NCBI RefSeq assembly: GCF_036327755.1
Contig: NZ_CP109596.1
Coordinates: 7,378,001-7,442,000, forward strand
From: Nocardia sp. NBC_01503
Lineage (GTDB): Bacteria; Actinomycetota; Actinomycetes; Mycobacteriales; Mycobacteriaceae
Length of the DNA: 64,000 bases
Direction of reading: 5' to 3'
Shown here: positions 9,324 through 18,123 of the stretch, piece by piece
Layout of the letters: each line of letters begins with the position of its first letter
Position numbering within the stretch: position 1 is the first letter of the stretch
Translations under genes and position numbers: made by a program
The notes under the pieces: generated by a model
Told to the model about the DNA's origin: nothing
Seen by the model: the letters and a program-made list of their open reading frames with translations, nothing else
Database searches by the model: none

Positions 9324-10535
9324 ATGCCGCCACTCGCCGCGGTCACCGGGTCCGCCCGCCACCGCATCGAGCTCGGCCCGGTCCTGGTCGCCGGGCATCG
9401 TGTCGCGCTGCGCACCACTCGGCTATCGGATTTCGAAGCCTGGCGCGCAATACGTTTGCGCGACCGCGAACTCATCGAACCGTACTGGACCTCCTCGGCG
9501 CTGAGCTGGGAACAGCGGCATTCGCGGCCCTGGTGGATACGAGAATTCCTGCGACAGCGGCGGGCCCGTGCGGCCGGTCGCGCGGTCCAGCTCAGTGTGC
9601 TGGTCGACGGAGCCCTCGCCGGTCAGTGCGCCCTGGCTCCGATCGATCCCCGCAATCACAGTGCCGAGCTGGGCATTTGGCTGGATTCGCGGCGGGCCGG
9701 ACACGGGGTCGGGACGGTGGCCGGCGCGCTCACCACCGACTTCGGCTTCCATGAACTCGGCCTGCACCGGATCACCGCGCCGGTGTGCGTGGGCAACTAC
9801 CCAGCGCGAGGGGCCAGTGTCCGGGGTGGAATGTCCCTGGAGGCCACCATGATTCGCGCCATGAGTGTGGGCGGGCAGCCGCGTGATCATGAGCTGTGGG
9901 CGGTCACCGCGGACAAGGCACCGACCGGTGGGTATGTGACGGCCCTCATTGCTTCCGGCGTTGCCACCGAACGGATTTCGGCGGAGTCAACGTCGGGGCT
10001 CACCCGCCTGGCCGAGCGCTGGCGGACCGTCCGCGCGGCCGCGCCCATATCGGTGCTCACCGTCGCCGCGCGGTACTACCTGGGCGCCCCGCTGCGGCAC
10101 GGCACCGGAAATGCCCTACCGCTGCCGGACGCCCTCTACACCCACGACACGGGCAATCACCCCATATCGCTCCGTAAGCACCAGTCCCGCATAAGGTCTC
10201 GCCGCGACGCCAGTATTCGCTACGAGGTCACCGCCGCACGCCACCCCCTCGGCAATCTCATTCTCGACACCGACGGCGCGCACCCCCGACTCACCCTCGA
10301 GCTCACTCCGGACCCCGCCGACACCAAGGCCGCCGCCACCGCACTGCAGCTGCTGATCGACTACACCCGCGACGAGCTGCGCCTGGACCGCGTCGAAGCC
10401 TGCCTCGATCCCGCCGCCACCCATCTGCCCGCCATTGCCGAGGCGGCCGGACTGCACCGCGAGGGCGTGCTCACCGGAGCCCGAATCGGCCCGGACGGCC
10501 GCTTTCACAATGTCGAACTCTGGGCCGCGATATAG
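9324..10535 (+). CDS. Tandem GNAT-fold acetyltransferase (RimJ-like N-terminal half)
   Basis: 403 residues, about twice the size of a normal RimJ/RimL GNAT enzyme. Residues ~15-200 form a recognisable GNAT domain: LVAGHRVALRTTRLSDFEAW, then GQCALAPIDPRNHSAELGIWLDSRRAGHGVGTVAGAL (acetyl-CoA loop region) and NYPARGASVRGGMSLE. After a linker, residues ~300-403 look like a second, weaker GNAT half (GNLILDTDGAHPRLTLEL, AIAEAAGLHREGVLTGAR). The first copy probably catalyses N- or O-acetyl transfer; the second lacks a clear acetyl-CoA loop. Position between two polysaccharide operons suggests sugar or glycan acetylation, but a ribosomal or antibiotic substrate is not excluded. The start was chosen at the ATG following the -10 box at 9311. 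Confidence 0.72.
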   Translation: MPPLAAVTGSARHRIELGPVLVAGHRVALRTTRLSDFEAWRAIRLRDRELIEPYWTSSALSWEQRHSRPWWIREFLRQRRARAAGRAVQLSVLVDGALAGQCALAPIDPRNHSAELGIWLDSRRAGHGVGTVAGALTTDFGFHELGLHRITAPVCVGNYPARGASVRGGMSLEATMIRAMSVGGQPRDHELWAVTADKAPTGGYVTALIASGVATERISAESTSGLTRLAERWRTVRAAAPISVLTVAARYYLGAPLRHGTGNALPLPDALYTHDTGNHPISLRKHQSRIRSRRDASIRYEVTAARHPLGNLILDTDGAHPRLTLELTPDPADTKAAATALQLLIDYTRDELRLDRVEACLDPAATHLPAIAEAAGLHREGVLTGARIGPDGRFHNVELWAAI

Positions 10536-10595
10536 AGTGCGCGTAGCCCAGGTCAGCGGGGGACGACTGTGGCGGTGACGCATCGAGGAGCACAC

Positions 10596-11750
10596 GTGGG
10601 CCTGAACGTTGTCATGATCGCGACCTATCCGCTGGAACCGGGCAAAATCGTGGGCGGTATCGAATCCGTCACCAGCACACTGGTTCCCGCGCTCGCGGCC
10701 CGAGACGAGATCGACAGTCTCACGGTGCTGCGCTTCCACACCGGGGAGGCGCCGGTGCACACCCGGCGCGAGGGGCCGAAGGTGGAGATCCGCTACCTGC
10801 GCGGACAGCGCCGCCTCGGGGTCGCCACCGGTTCGTATCTCGATATGCGCCAGGCGCGCAAGATCATTGCCGAACTCGCCCCGGATGTGGTGCACGCCCA
10901 GGAGATCGGGCTGCGCGGCGATATCGCCACCCAGATCAGCCGCAACACCATTGTCACCGTGCACGGACTGGTGCACCTGGAGACGAAACTGCAAGCGCGC
11001 GCGAGCATCAAGGAGCGCATCCGGGTCCACCTGGTCGAGGCCATGGTGCGCCGGGTCCTGCGCCGCGCCAAGGTCGTCATCTCCATCTCCGACTACGACG
11101 CGAAGGCCCTCACGGGCATGGTGCACGGTGAGCACATCAGCATTCCCAATCCGACCGCCCCGGAATTCTTCGCCCTGGCGCCCTCGACCGAGACCGAACC
11201 CCGGCTGCTGTTCGCCGGGGTGCTCTCACCCCGAAAGAATCCGGAGGGTCTGCTCACCGCCTTCGCCCTTGCGGTGCAACAGGTTCCGAAGGCGCGGCTG
11301 ATCATGGTCGGCCCACAGCCGGATCCCGGATACGCCACCGCGATTCGCGAACACGCCACCGCGCTCGGCCTGGACGAGCACATCGAATTCACCGGCATGG
11401 TCGACAACGACCGACTGCGCGCGGAGATCGCCGCGGCGCGGGCGGTGGTGCTCTTCTCCCAGGAGGAGACCTCCCCGACCATTCTGGCCCAGGCCATGGC
11501 CGCCGGAAAGCCGGTCATCTCCTCCCGCGTCGGCGGGATTCCGGAGATGGTGATCGAGGGCGAGAACGGCTATCTCGTAGCCCCCGACGATGTCACCGCC
11601 TTCGCCGCGCGCATGGTGGAGCTGCTCGAAAATCAGCAACTGGCATTGGATCTCGGCCACCGCGGGCATGCGAAGGCCCTGGAGAAATTCGAGCCGGACG
11701 CGGTGGCGCGCCGGACGGTGGAAACATATCTCCGCGTCGCCGGGATGTAG
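10596..11750 (+). CDS. GT-B glycosyltransferase (GT4-like)
   Basis: 384 residues from the GTG at 10596, which has GAGGAG five bases upstream. An in-frame GTG at 10569 with its own GGGGGA would add nine residues. The protein begins GLNVVMIATYPLEPGKIVGGIESV, the acceptor loop of GT4 enzymes, and has LLFAGVLSPRKNPEGLLTAFA at the start of the donor domain. The donor motif reads E-TSPTILA-Q: the second Glu of EX7E is replaced by Gln, a variant found in some active GT4 members. It starts a rightward run with the epimerase at 11782 and the lyase at 12779. Likely role: extension of the polysaccharide repeat unit. Confidence 0.84.
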   Translation: MGLNVVMIATYPLEPGKIVGGIESVTSTLVPALAARDEIDSLTVLRFHTGEAPVHTRREGPKVEIRYLRGQRRLGVATGSYLDMRQARKIIAELAPDVVHAQEIGLRGDIATQISRNTIVTVHGLVHLETKLQARASIKERIRVHLVEAMVRRVLRRAKVVISISDYDAKALTGMVHGEHISIPNPTAPEFFALAPSTETEPRLLFAGVLSPRKNPEGLLTAFALAVQQVPKARLIMVGPQPDPGYATAIREHATALGLDEHIEFTGMVDNDRLRAEIAAARAVVLFSQEETSPTILAQAMAAGKPVISSRVGGIPEMVIEGENGYLVAPDDVTAFAARMVELLENQQLALDLGHRGHAKALEKFEPDAVARRTVETYLRVAGM

Positions 11751-11781
11751 TGGACGTCGAGCACCCAACGGGGGAGAGACC

Positions 11782-12774
11782 GTGACCGCAGCACAGCAGG
11801 ACCTGAACTGGACCGGCACAAAGGTATTGGTGACCGGCGGAGCCGGATTCATCGGATCGCACCTGGTCGAACTACTCGTCGCGGCCGGGGCGGAGGTGAG
11901 CGTGCTGGACAACCTCACCTCCGGCAGCCGCGATAATCTCAGCGCCGTGGCGGACGTGATCACGCTGCGGGAGACCGATATTCGGCAGCTGGACTGGCAG
12001 GAGTACCTCACCGAGCATCCGGCCGAGGTGATCCTGCATCTGGCCGCCAACGCCTATGTCCCACCGTCGGTCGAGGATCCCGCCTTCGACTGTGAACTCA
12101 ATTTCCAGACCACCTTCCGGCTGCTGGACGCCCTGCGCGCCCGGAACTGGCCGGGCCGCCTGGTCTTCGCCTCCAGCGCCGCCGTCTACGGCAATTCGGT
12201 GCGCATCCCCATCAGCGAGGACGATCCCACCGTGCCGATCTCCCCCTACGGGGTCGGCAAGCTGGCCGCCGAACGCTATCTCGCGGTCTTCGCGCAGCTG
12301 TACGGGCTGAATATGGCTTCGGTGCGGTTCTTCTCGGCCTTCGGACCGCGGCAGCGCAAACAGGTGGTCTTCGATCTGCTGGCCAAACTGGACCGCGATC
12401 AGCAGCGCCTGTTCATCCACGGCGACGGCACCCAGGTGCGTGATTTCCTCTTCGTCGGCGATGCCGCGCGCTCGGTCATGATCGTGGCGGCCAACGCGCC
12501 CTTGCGCGGTGAGGTCTACAACGTCGGCGCGGGCCGCGAGTACACCATCGACCAGCTGGCCAAATCGCTCTGCTCCATTACCGGCCTCACCCCCGAACTC
12601 GACTACAGCGGTAGCAATCGCCCCGGCGATCCGGAGAAGCTGGTGGTGGACATCTCCCGGCTCAATGCCATTGGCTACCAACCACTCACCGACTTCGACC
12701 AGGGCTTGACCAGCACGGTAGCCTGGTTCGAGTCTTTGACCGATGCCGCTTGGCGTCGACGAACACAGGAGTAG
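11782..12774 (+). CDS. NAD-dependent sugar nucleotide epimerase/dehydratase (extended SDR)
   Basis: 330 residues. The GTG start at 11782 has GGGGGAGAG upstream. The Rossmann motif VTGGAGFIGSHLVE lies near residues 16-29, the catalytic Ser is in FASSAAVYGN and the YxxxK pair is YGVGK. FSAFGPRQRKQVVFDLL and YNVGAGREYTI are typical of the UDP-glucose 4-epimerase-like branch. It would interconvert or modify an NDP-sugar in the cytosol. It lies 31 bp after the GT4 gene and 4 bp before the lyase gene, so the three are probably cotranscribed. The Galactose-type epimerase call is by general resemblance only; the substrate cannot be fixed. Confidence 0.82.
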   Translation: MTAAQQDLNWTGTKVLVTGGAGFIGSHLVELLVAAGAEVSVLDNLTSGSRDNLSAVADVITLRETDIRQLDWQEYLTEHPAEVILHLAANAYVPPSVEDPAFDCELNFQTTFRLLDALRARNWPGRLVFASSAAVYGNSVRIPISEDDPTVPISPYGVGKLAAERYLAVFAQLYGLNMASVRFFSAFGPRQRKQVVFDLLAKLDRDQQRLFIHGDGTQVRDFLFVGDAARSVMIVAANAPLRGEVYNVGAGREYTIDQLAKSLCSITGLTPELDYSGSNRPGDPEKLVVDISRLNAIGYQPLTDFDQGLTSTVAWFESLTDAAWRRRTQE

Positions 12775-12778
12775 CTCG

Positions 12779-13654
12779 TTGCGGTTGGTCCGCGCTCTCG
12801 GTATCGTGCTGCTCTCCCTGCTCGCGGGCTGTGCCGACACGGATGTCACTCCCCTCTCCCCCACCGTCACGACGACCGTTGCCGAACCGGTGGTGACGGA
12901 CCGCTTCGTCGGCGACTTCGAGACCGGCAATTTCGACCAGTGGGCCAACTGTCAGAACGTGGCGGTGCGCAGTGCGCCGTGCACCAGCTACCACGATCCG
13001 ACCAGTCGGATGGAGGTCGAGTCGGCGGTGGTCCGGCAAGGCCGCTATGCCGCGAGATTCGAAGTACACCAGGGTGATTCGCCCGCGAGCCTCTGCTGCG
13101 GCGACCGCGCCGAGGTGAGCGGTGAGGAGGCCACCCGCTCGGATGAGGGCGACGACCGCTGGTACCAGTGGAGCACCCGCTTCGGCGCCGGCTTCCCCGC
13201 CGACCGGGGCTGGACCGTACTGTCCCAGTGGCATGCCGACGAAGACGGTCCACCCCCGCTGGCCATCGCGTCGGGACCCACCAATGTGGGCATGAACCGC
13301 TGGGGAGTGGTGATCTCGACCTATGCCGCCCCCGGCCGCCCCGGCCCCACCTACACACCGTGGAGCGCGGATATCGTCACCGACTCCTGGATCGATATCA
13401 GACTGCATGTGAAGTGGTCGATCCACGACAATGTCGGCTTCATCGAACTCTGGATCGGCGGTGTCCCACAGATCTTCGGCGGCGAACCGTGCGCGGGCGA
13501 AACCCGCTGTATGGTCCGCACTCTCATGCCGCGCGGTGGCGGCACCTACTTCAAACAGGGCTATTACCGCGATCCCGCCATCAGCGCGCCGGGCGTGGTC
13601 TACCACGACGGTTTCACCGCGGCGACGTGCGAGTCGGCCCTGGCGCCGCTATAG
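12779..13654 (+). CDS. Secreted lipoprotein, polysaccharide lyase-like
   Basis: 291 residues from the TTG at 12779, preceded by AGGAG seven bases upstream; an ATG at 12743 would add twelve residues and overlap the epimerase gene. The N-terminus MRLVRALGIVLLSLLAGC is a compact lipoprotein signal with lipobox L-A-G-C, so the mature protein is anchored on the outer face of the cell membrane. The mature part matches the heparin lyase I-like/alginate lyase beta-jelly-roll family: RYAARFEVHQGD, CCGDRAEVSGEE, DRWYQWSTRF, WTVLSQWHADEDGPPPLAIA and WIDIRLHVKWS. Such lyases cut acidic polysaccharides by beta-elimination. In a synthesis locus it may trim or release its own polymer, as AlgL-type enzymes do. 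It overlaps the convergent sugar transferase gene by 6 bp. Confidence 0.75.
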   Translation: MRLVRALGIVLLSLLAGCADTDVTPLSPTVTTTVAEPVVTDRFVGDFETGNFDQWANCQNVAVRSAPCTSYHDPTSRMEVESAVVRQGRYAARFEVHQGDSPASLCCGDRAEVSGEEATRSDEGDDRWYQWSTRFGAGFPADRGWTVLSQWHADEDGPPPLAIASGPTNVGMNRWGVVISTYAAPGRPGPTYTPWSADIVTDSWIDIRLHVKWSIHDNVGFIELWIGGVPQIFGGEPCAGETRCMVRTLMPRGGGTYFKQGYYRDPAISAPGVVYHDGFTAATCESALAPL

Positions 13655-15052
13655 CGCCTGACCCCGGCTCACCGCGCCGATCGTCTTGACGATCATGAGC
13701 AGATCCAAGAGTGCCGACCAGTTCTCCACGTACGAAAGATCGAGGCGCATGGCGTCTTCCGGTGTCAGGTACGAGCGCCCGCGCACCGGCCACAACCCCG
13801 TCACCCCCGGTCGCATCAGCAGACCGCCGCTCACCTCGCCGGTCACCGGATCCCCGGGTAGTCGCACCTGCGGACGTGGGCCGACAATGCCCATCTCCCC
13901 GCGCAGCACATTGAGGAACTGCGGTAGCTCATCCAGGCGGTATCGGCGAATCAGGTTGCCCACCTGCGTCAGTCGCGGATCCTCGCCCGGCTCGAGCAGG
14001 GCCTCTATGTGCACCTCGGGCTCGACATACATACTCCGGAACTTGAACATGCCGAACGGCCGACCGTCCCGCCCGATGCGCTCGGAACGGTAGAACACCG
14101 GGCCGCTGCTGGTCGCTTTGATCGCCAGGGCGATGGCCAGCAGCATCGGCGCGATGGCCGCGAGCGCGATCAACGCGAAGCAGAAATCGAAGACGCTCTT
14201 GCGAATCGACTTGGATCGCCCGTACCGCGGCTTCGCGACCCGCAGGACCGGCATATCGGCCACGATCCGATGTGTGAGCCGAGTTCCGGCGATACCGACC
14301 AGGCTCGGCGTCACCAGCAATTCGATGCCCAGTTCGTCCAATTCCCAAGCCAGGCTGCGGAAGTCGTCGCGCTCGAGGGTATCGGTGCGAGTGACGGCCA
14401 CGGCCTCGGCGCCGGTGGCCCGCGCCACCGCGAGCACCGTGCGCGGACCACCGTCACCGGCACATACGCCGATGACCTCGTATCCCTGACCCGGATCGCG
14501 CGCGAAGGTCGCCGCCATCGCCTGTGCCGCTTCGGGATTGCCGACCACCAGCAGGGCCGCGCGGTACGCGCCCCGCGCGCGCCGGCGCGCCACCCAGCCG
14601 CGCCACAGCGCCCGCTCGACCAGTAGTCCGCAGCCGCCCAGCAGCAGCGCGACAATCAGGTAGCTTCGCGAGATACCCAGGTCGAGCATCATGGAGGCGG
14701 TGGCGACAGCGCCGAATACCTTGAGCGACACCGCGACAACCTGCCGGGACTCCTCGGTGCCACCCCCGATCGCGCGCAGCGTGCGGGTGCCGGCGAGCGT
14801 CAGTCCCACGCTCCAGGCAGCGACCAGGACTAGCGAGAGCGCGGTGTAGCACAGGCCCACCGACAGTGCACCGGACGATTCGCCCACGCACCCGGCCTGC
14901 GCGATTGCCACGGCGATGCCGAGGGTCGCGAGATCGGTCGCACCAACCCTGCGGGCGTAATCACTTTGCCGTCGTTCGTGATCCGTACGCGGCACCGGTC
15001 TGGCGAACCGGCCTCCGCGCACAATGCGACCGGCGGAAATCTCGAAGCTCAT
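13649..15052 (-). CDS. Initiating polyprenyl-phosphate sugar-1-phosphate transferase
   Basis: 467 residues. The ATG at 15052 is preceded by GGGGAGGTG and is preferred over a GTG seven codons upstream. Four to five hydrophobic helices fill the first ~160 residues, followed by a CoA-binding-like Rossmann segment (AALLVVGNPEAAQAMA). The C-terminal bacterial sugar transferase domain (~285-467) shows the motifs KSVFDFCFALIALA, GPVFYRSERIGRDGRPFGMFKFRSM, RRYRLDELPQFLNVLRGEMGIVGPRP and RPGVTGLWPVRGRS. This family transfers a hexose-1-phosphate from an NDP-sugar to undecaprenyl or decaprenyl phosphate, the committed first step of the repeat unit. It is divergent from the sugar-modifying cassette at 15465. 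Confidence 0.9.
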   Translation of the reverse strand: MSFEISAGRIVRGGRFARPVPRTDHERRQSDYARRVGATDLATLGIAVAIAQAGCVGESSGALSVGLCYTALSLVLVAAWSVGLTLAGTRTLRAIGGGTEESRQVVAVSLKVFGAVATASMMLDLGISRSYLIVALLLGGCGLLVERALWRGWVARRRARGAYRAALLVVGNPEAAQAMAATFARDPGQGYEVIGVCAGDGGPRTVLAVARATGAEAVAVTRTDTLERDDFRSLAWELDELGIELLVTPSLVGIAGTRLTHRIVADMPVLRVAKPRYGRSKSIRKSVFDFCFALIALAAIAPMLLAIALAIKATSSGPVFYRSERIGRDGRPFGMFKFRSMYVEPEVHIEALLEPGEDPRLTQVGNLIRRYRLDELPQFLNVLRGEMGIVGPRPQVRLPGDPVTGEVSGGLLMRPGVTGLWPVRGRSYLTPEDAMRLDLSYVENWSALLDLLMIVKTIGAVSRGQAL

Positions 15053-15464
15053 GAACGAACACACCTCCCCCACGGGAGAACACGGTTCCGATCCCCACTG
15101 ATCAGTTCCACAGAACGGGCTGATATCGGTCCCCGCCGTACCGCAGGGGATGTCGGCTTTTCGGCGGTAAGAAGCCGAATGTTACACACCGGGGACATAC
15201 CGCGACAGCGAAAACCACGCGCCACCAATGTTTCCGGGAGTTAGCCGGGGGGCGTTGAAACCTCGCGTTGCAAGACTCGATCGATATCAGAACGCCGCCC
15301 CCGTTCTGCGACTCGCAGAAATCCGCCTCCCGGATACCGTCCGGTCACCCCCGGAGCCCCGCGACGAACACCAAACCTGTTGTAACGTAAGGCCGGATCG
15401 AGCCGACCTCAGTGCAGCCCGGTTCGCCGCCGGGCTCGGTCTCGGTGAAAGGTGGGGATTTCGC
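15053..15464. other. Divergent intergenic region of the polysaccharide locus
   Basis: About 410 bp without a gene separates the sugar transferase (leftward) from the C-methyltransferase (rightward), so it probably holds both promoters. Visible structure: an inverted repeat TCGGCTT (15153-15159) / AAGCCGA (15172-15178) with a 12-nt loop, and TAACGT at 15383-15388, a possible -10 box for the rightward genes. The open frame upstream of the methyltransferase GTG through 15228 shows no family similarity and is taken as noncoding. No known riboswitch was recognised. Confidence 0.4.
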
Positions 15465-16697
15465 GTGCAATGCCGTCTGTGTTCCGCCAGTGCTCTGGTG
15501 AGTGTTCTCGATCTTGGTGCGACGCCACCATGCGAGAAATTCCTCACCGCCGAGGAGCTGGACCAGCCCGAACCCACCTTTCCGCTGCATCTGCGGGTGT
15601 GCGAAAACTGTTTACTGCTACAGATTCCGGCACTCATCACGCCCGCGGAGACATTTACCGAATATGCCTACTTTTCCTCCTTTTCGGACAGTTGGGTACA
15701 ACACGCCAAACTGTTCGTAGAGGAGGCTACACACCGTCTCGGACTCGACGGCGACTCATTCATGATCGAAGTCGCCAGTAATGACGGCTACCTGCTGCAA
15801 CACGCTGTGGCGGCGGGCATCCCAGCCCTGGGAATCGAACCATCGGTGAATGTCGGTGCGGCAGCGCGGGAAAAGGGCGTTCCGACCGAAACCGCCTTCC
15901 TGGACGAGGATCTCGCAGCACGCGTACGGGCCGAACACGGGCCGGCCGATCTCGTTGTGGCCAACAATGTCTACGCGCACATCCCGGACCTGCTGGGATT
16001 CACCCGGTCGCTGCGGGCCCTGCTGGCCGATGACGGCTGGCTCTCCATCGAGGTGCACCATGCGCTGAATCTGGTGGCACTCGGGCAATTCGACACCATC
16101 TATCACGAGCACTTCCAGTACTACACGGTGCTCTCCGCACAGCGAGCCCTCGCGACGGCGGGTCTGACCGTGGTGGATGTGGAACTGCTGCCCACACACG
16201 GTGGCTCGCTACGCATCTGGGCACGACCCGATGCGGTTGCCGAACCGGGCGAACGGGTCGGAGACGTACTCCGGATCGAAGCCGAGGCCGGATTACATGA
16301 CGTGGCAGGCTATCTCGCGCTACGCCCGCGCACCGAGGCGGTACGCCAGGAGTTGCTGCGCTTCCTGCTGGAGGCCAAGGCGGACGGTAAGACCGTCGTC
16401 GGCTACGGCGCACCCGGCAAGGGCAACACCCTGCTCAACTACTGCGGCATCCGCACCGATCTGCTCGCGTACACGGTGGACCGAAATCCGTACAAACACG
16501 GGCGATTCACCCCGGGCACCCGTATTCCCATCCATCCGATCGAACGTATCGATCAGGACCGGCCCGATGTGGTGCTGGTGCTGCCCTGGAATCTCGAGAC
16601 CGAGCTCACCGCGCAACTGCGCCCGGTGACCGGCTGGGGCGGCGAGATCGTGTACCCGCTTCCCACCCTCCACCACGCTGAGAGGCCGGAGAAATGA
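15465..16697 (+). CDS. NDP-sugar C-methyltransferase (zinc-binding, TylCIII-like)
   Basis: 410 residues from the GTG at 15465, with AAAGGTGGGG upstream. The N-terminal zinc-binding region has C-RL-C and C-EN-C pairs, the SAM-binding core carries FMIEVASNDGYLL, and the C-terminal domain includes VVGYGAPGKGNTLLNYCGI and KHGRFTPGTRIPIHP. This three-part build (Methyltransf_13, Methyltransf_11-like core, C-methyltransferase C-terminal domain) is that of enzymes adding a methyl branch to C3 of 4-keto-6-deoxy NDP-sugars. The TIYHEHFQYYT stretch keeps the Tyr-His-Glu-His active-site pattern of that group. It overlaps the nucleotidyltransferase gene by 4 bp, starting a coupled four-gene run. Likely product: a C-branched sugar for the surface glycan. 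Confidence 0.83.
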   Translation: MQCRLCSASALVSVLDLGATPPCEKFLTAEELDQPEPTFPLHLRVCENCLLLQIPALITPAETFTEYAYFSSFSDSWVQHAKLFVEEATHRLGLDGDSFMIEVASNDGYLLQHAVAAGIPALGIEPSVNVGAAAREKGVPTETAFLDEDLAARVRAEHGPADLVVANNVYAHIPDLLGFTRSLRALLADDGWLSIEVHHALNLVALGQFDTIYHEHFQYYTVLSAQRALATAGLTVVDVELLPTHGGSLRIWARPDAVAEPGERVGDVLRIEAEAGLHDVAGYLALRPRTEAVRQELLRFLLEAKADGKTVVGYGAPGKGNTLLNYCGIRTDLLAYTVDRNPYKHGRFTPGTRIPIHPIERIDQDRPDVVLVLPWNLETELTAQLRPVTGWGGEIVYPLPTLHHAERPEK

Positions 16698-17476
16698 AGG
16701 TTGTACTGTTCTGCGGCGGCTACGGCATGCGCATGCGCAACGGCACCGAGGACATGATCCCCAAGCCGATGCAGATGGTCGGGCCGCGCCCGCTCATCTG
16801 GCATGTCATGCGGTACTACGCGCACTTCGGGCATAAGGACTTCATCCTGTGCCTGGGGTACGGGGCCGCGCACATCAAGAACTTCTTCCTGACCTATCAG
16901 GAGTCGGTCTCCAACGACTTCGTGATCCGCGACGGGAAAGTCGAACTGCTGCAATCCGATATCAGCGACTGGACCATCACCTTCGTGGACACCGGGGTGG
17001 AGTCGCCCATCGGCGAGCGACTACGCCGGGTGCGCGAACACCTCGACGGTGAACCGTACTTCCTGGCCAACTACGCCGATGTGCTCACCGATGCCCCGCT
17101 CGATCGAGTGATCCAGGATTTCCAGACCTCCAAGGCCGCGGCCTCCATGATGATCGTGCCCCCGCAATCCTCATTCCACTGCGTGGATGTGAACGCCGCC
17201 GGTGAGGTCAAGAACATCACCCCGGTCTCACAGCTGCCCATCTGGGAGAACGGCGGCTACTTCGTACTCACCCCCGAGATCTTCGATCACCTACCACCCG
17301 GCGGTGATCTGGTCGAGGACGCGTGCGGTGCGCTCGCGGCGCAGGGGCGGCTCTTCGGGTATCAGCATCACGGCTTCTGGAAGCCCGCCGACACCTTCAA
17401 GGAGCGCGCCGAACTCGACACCGGATATATGCGGGGCGATCGGCCCTGGATGGTATGGGAGCAGCCACGCGCATGA
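16694..17476 (+). CDS. Sugar-1-phosphate nucleotidyltransferase (RfbF-like)
   Basis: 260 residues. The N-terminus VVLFCGGYGMRMRNG is the nucleotide-binding GGxGxR loop, followed by IPKPMQMVGPRPLIWHVMRYYAHFGHKDFILCLGYGA, which closely follows glucose-1-phosphate cytidylyltransferases. YFLANYADVLTD holds the metal-binding Asp. It should form an NDP-sugar (probably CDP-glucose, by family) from a hexose-1-phosphate and an NTP. Its ATG overlaps the stop of the C-methyltransferase, and its stop overlaps the PIG-L gene's ATG. The dedicated CDP-glucose 4,6-dehydratase that normally follows RfbF is not in the window. Confidence 0.83.
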   Translation: MKVVLFCGGYGMRMRNGTEDMIPKPMQMVGPRPLIWHVMRYYAHFGHKDFILCLGYGAAHIKNFFLTYQESVSNDFVIRDGKVELLQSDISDWTITFVDTGVESPIGERLRRVREHLDGEPYFLANYADVLTDAPLDRVIQDFQTSKAAASMMIVPPQSSFHCVDVNAAGEVKNITPVSQLPIWENGGYFVLTPEIFDHLPPGGDLVEDACGALAAQGRLFGYQHHGFWKPADTFKERAELDTGYMRGDRPWMVWEQPRA

Positions 17477-18123
17477 TCGGACTCGATACCGGAGCGGTGC
17501 GGGAGATCGCACTGCTCGCCGCGCACTGCGATGATCTGGCCATCGGACTCGGCGGGACACTGCTGAGTCTGGCCAATAGTGTTCCGGGACTGCGTATTCG
17601 AGCGCTTGTACTCACCGGTGCCGGAACCGAACGCGCTCGGGAGGAGCGGCTGGCGCTCGAGGCGTTCTGTCCGGGAGCCGAATTGGATTTGCGGATTCTG
17701 GATATCCCCGACGGCTACGCACCCGCGCACTGGGCACGGGCCAAGGAGGCCGTGGCGGCACTGCGGCGCGACGGTGATCCGGATCTGGTCTTCGCCCCGC
17801 ACCGCGGCGACGCCCATCAGGATCACCGGCTGCTGGCCGAGCTGACGCCCACCGAGTTCCGCGATCATCTGGTGCTCGGTTACGAGATCCTCAAGTGGGA
17901 GACCGACACCCCGCGACCGACGGTATTTCATCCGCTGCCCGCGGGCATTGCCGAGCTCAAAGCCGAGCTCCTACTCGAACACTATCCGTCCCAACGGGAT
18001 CGGGACTGGTTCGACGAACAGTCCTTCCTCGCGCTGACCCGGCTGCGTGGCGTGCAGTGCCGGGTGCGGCATGCCGAGGGCTTCCTGCTCGACAAGGCGA
18101 CCATCACTTTCGGAGGGCAATGA
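17473..18123 (+). CDS. PIG-L/LmbE family deacetylase
   Basis: 216 residues, typical length for the family. The metal-binding motif is LLAAHCDDLAIGLGG near residue 15 (AHxDD pattern), with the second metal site in APHRGDAHQDHRLL (HxxDH). These zinc hydrolases remove N-acyl groups from sugars, as in MshB and PIG-L, though homologues in sugar cassettes sometimes act on other acyl sugars. ATGA overlaps join it to both neighbours (17473/17476 and 18120/18123), so it is made together with the nucleotidyltransferase and epimerase. An N-acetylated intermediate in the pathway is inferred. Confidence 0.84.
   Translation: MIGLDTGAVREIALLAAHCDDLAIGLGGTLLSLANSVPGLRIRALVLTGAGTERAREERLALEAFCPGAELDLRILDIPDGYAPAHWARAKEAVAALRRDGDPDLVFAPHRGDAHQDHRLLAELTPTEFRDHLVLGYEILKWETDTPRPTVFHPLPAGIAELKAELLLEHYPSQRDRDWFDEQSFLALTRLRGVQCRVRHAEGFLLDKATITFGGQ

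Noticed and set aside
15053..15464. Riboswitch or leader RNA before the C-methyltransferase
   Set aside because: No known riboswitch core was recognised; only a weak 7-bp inverted repeat is present.
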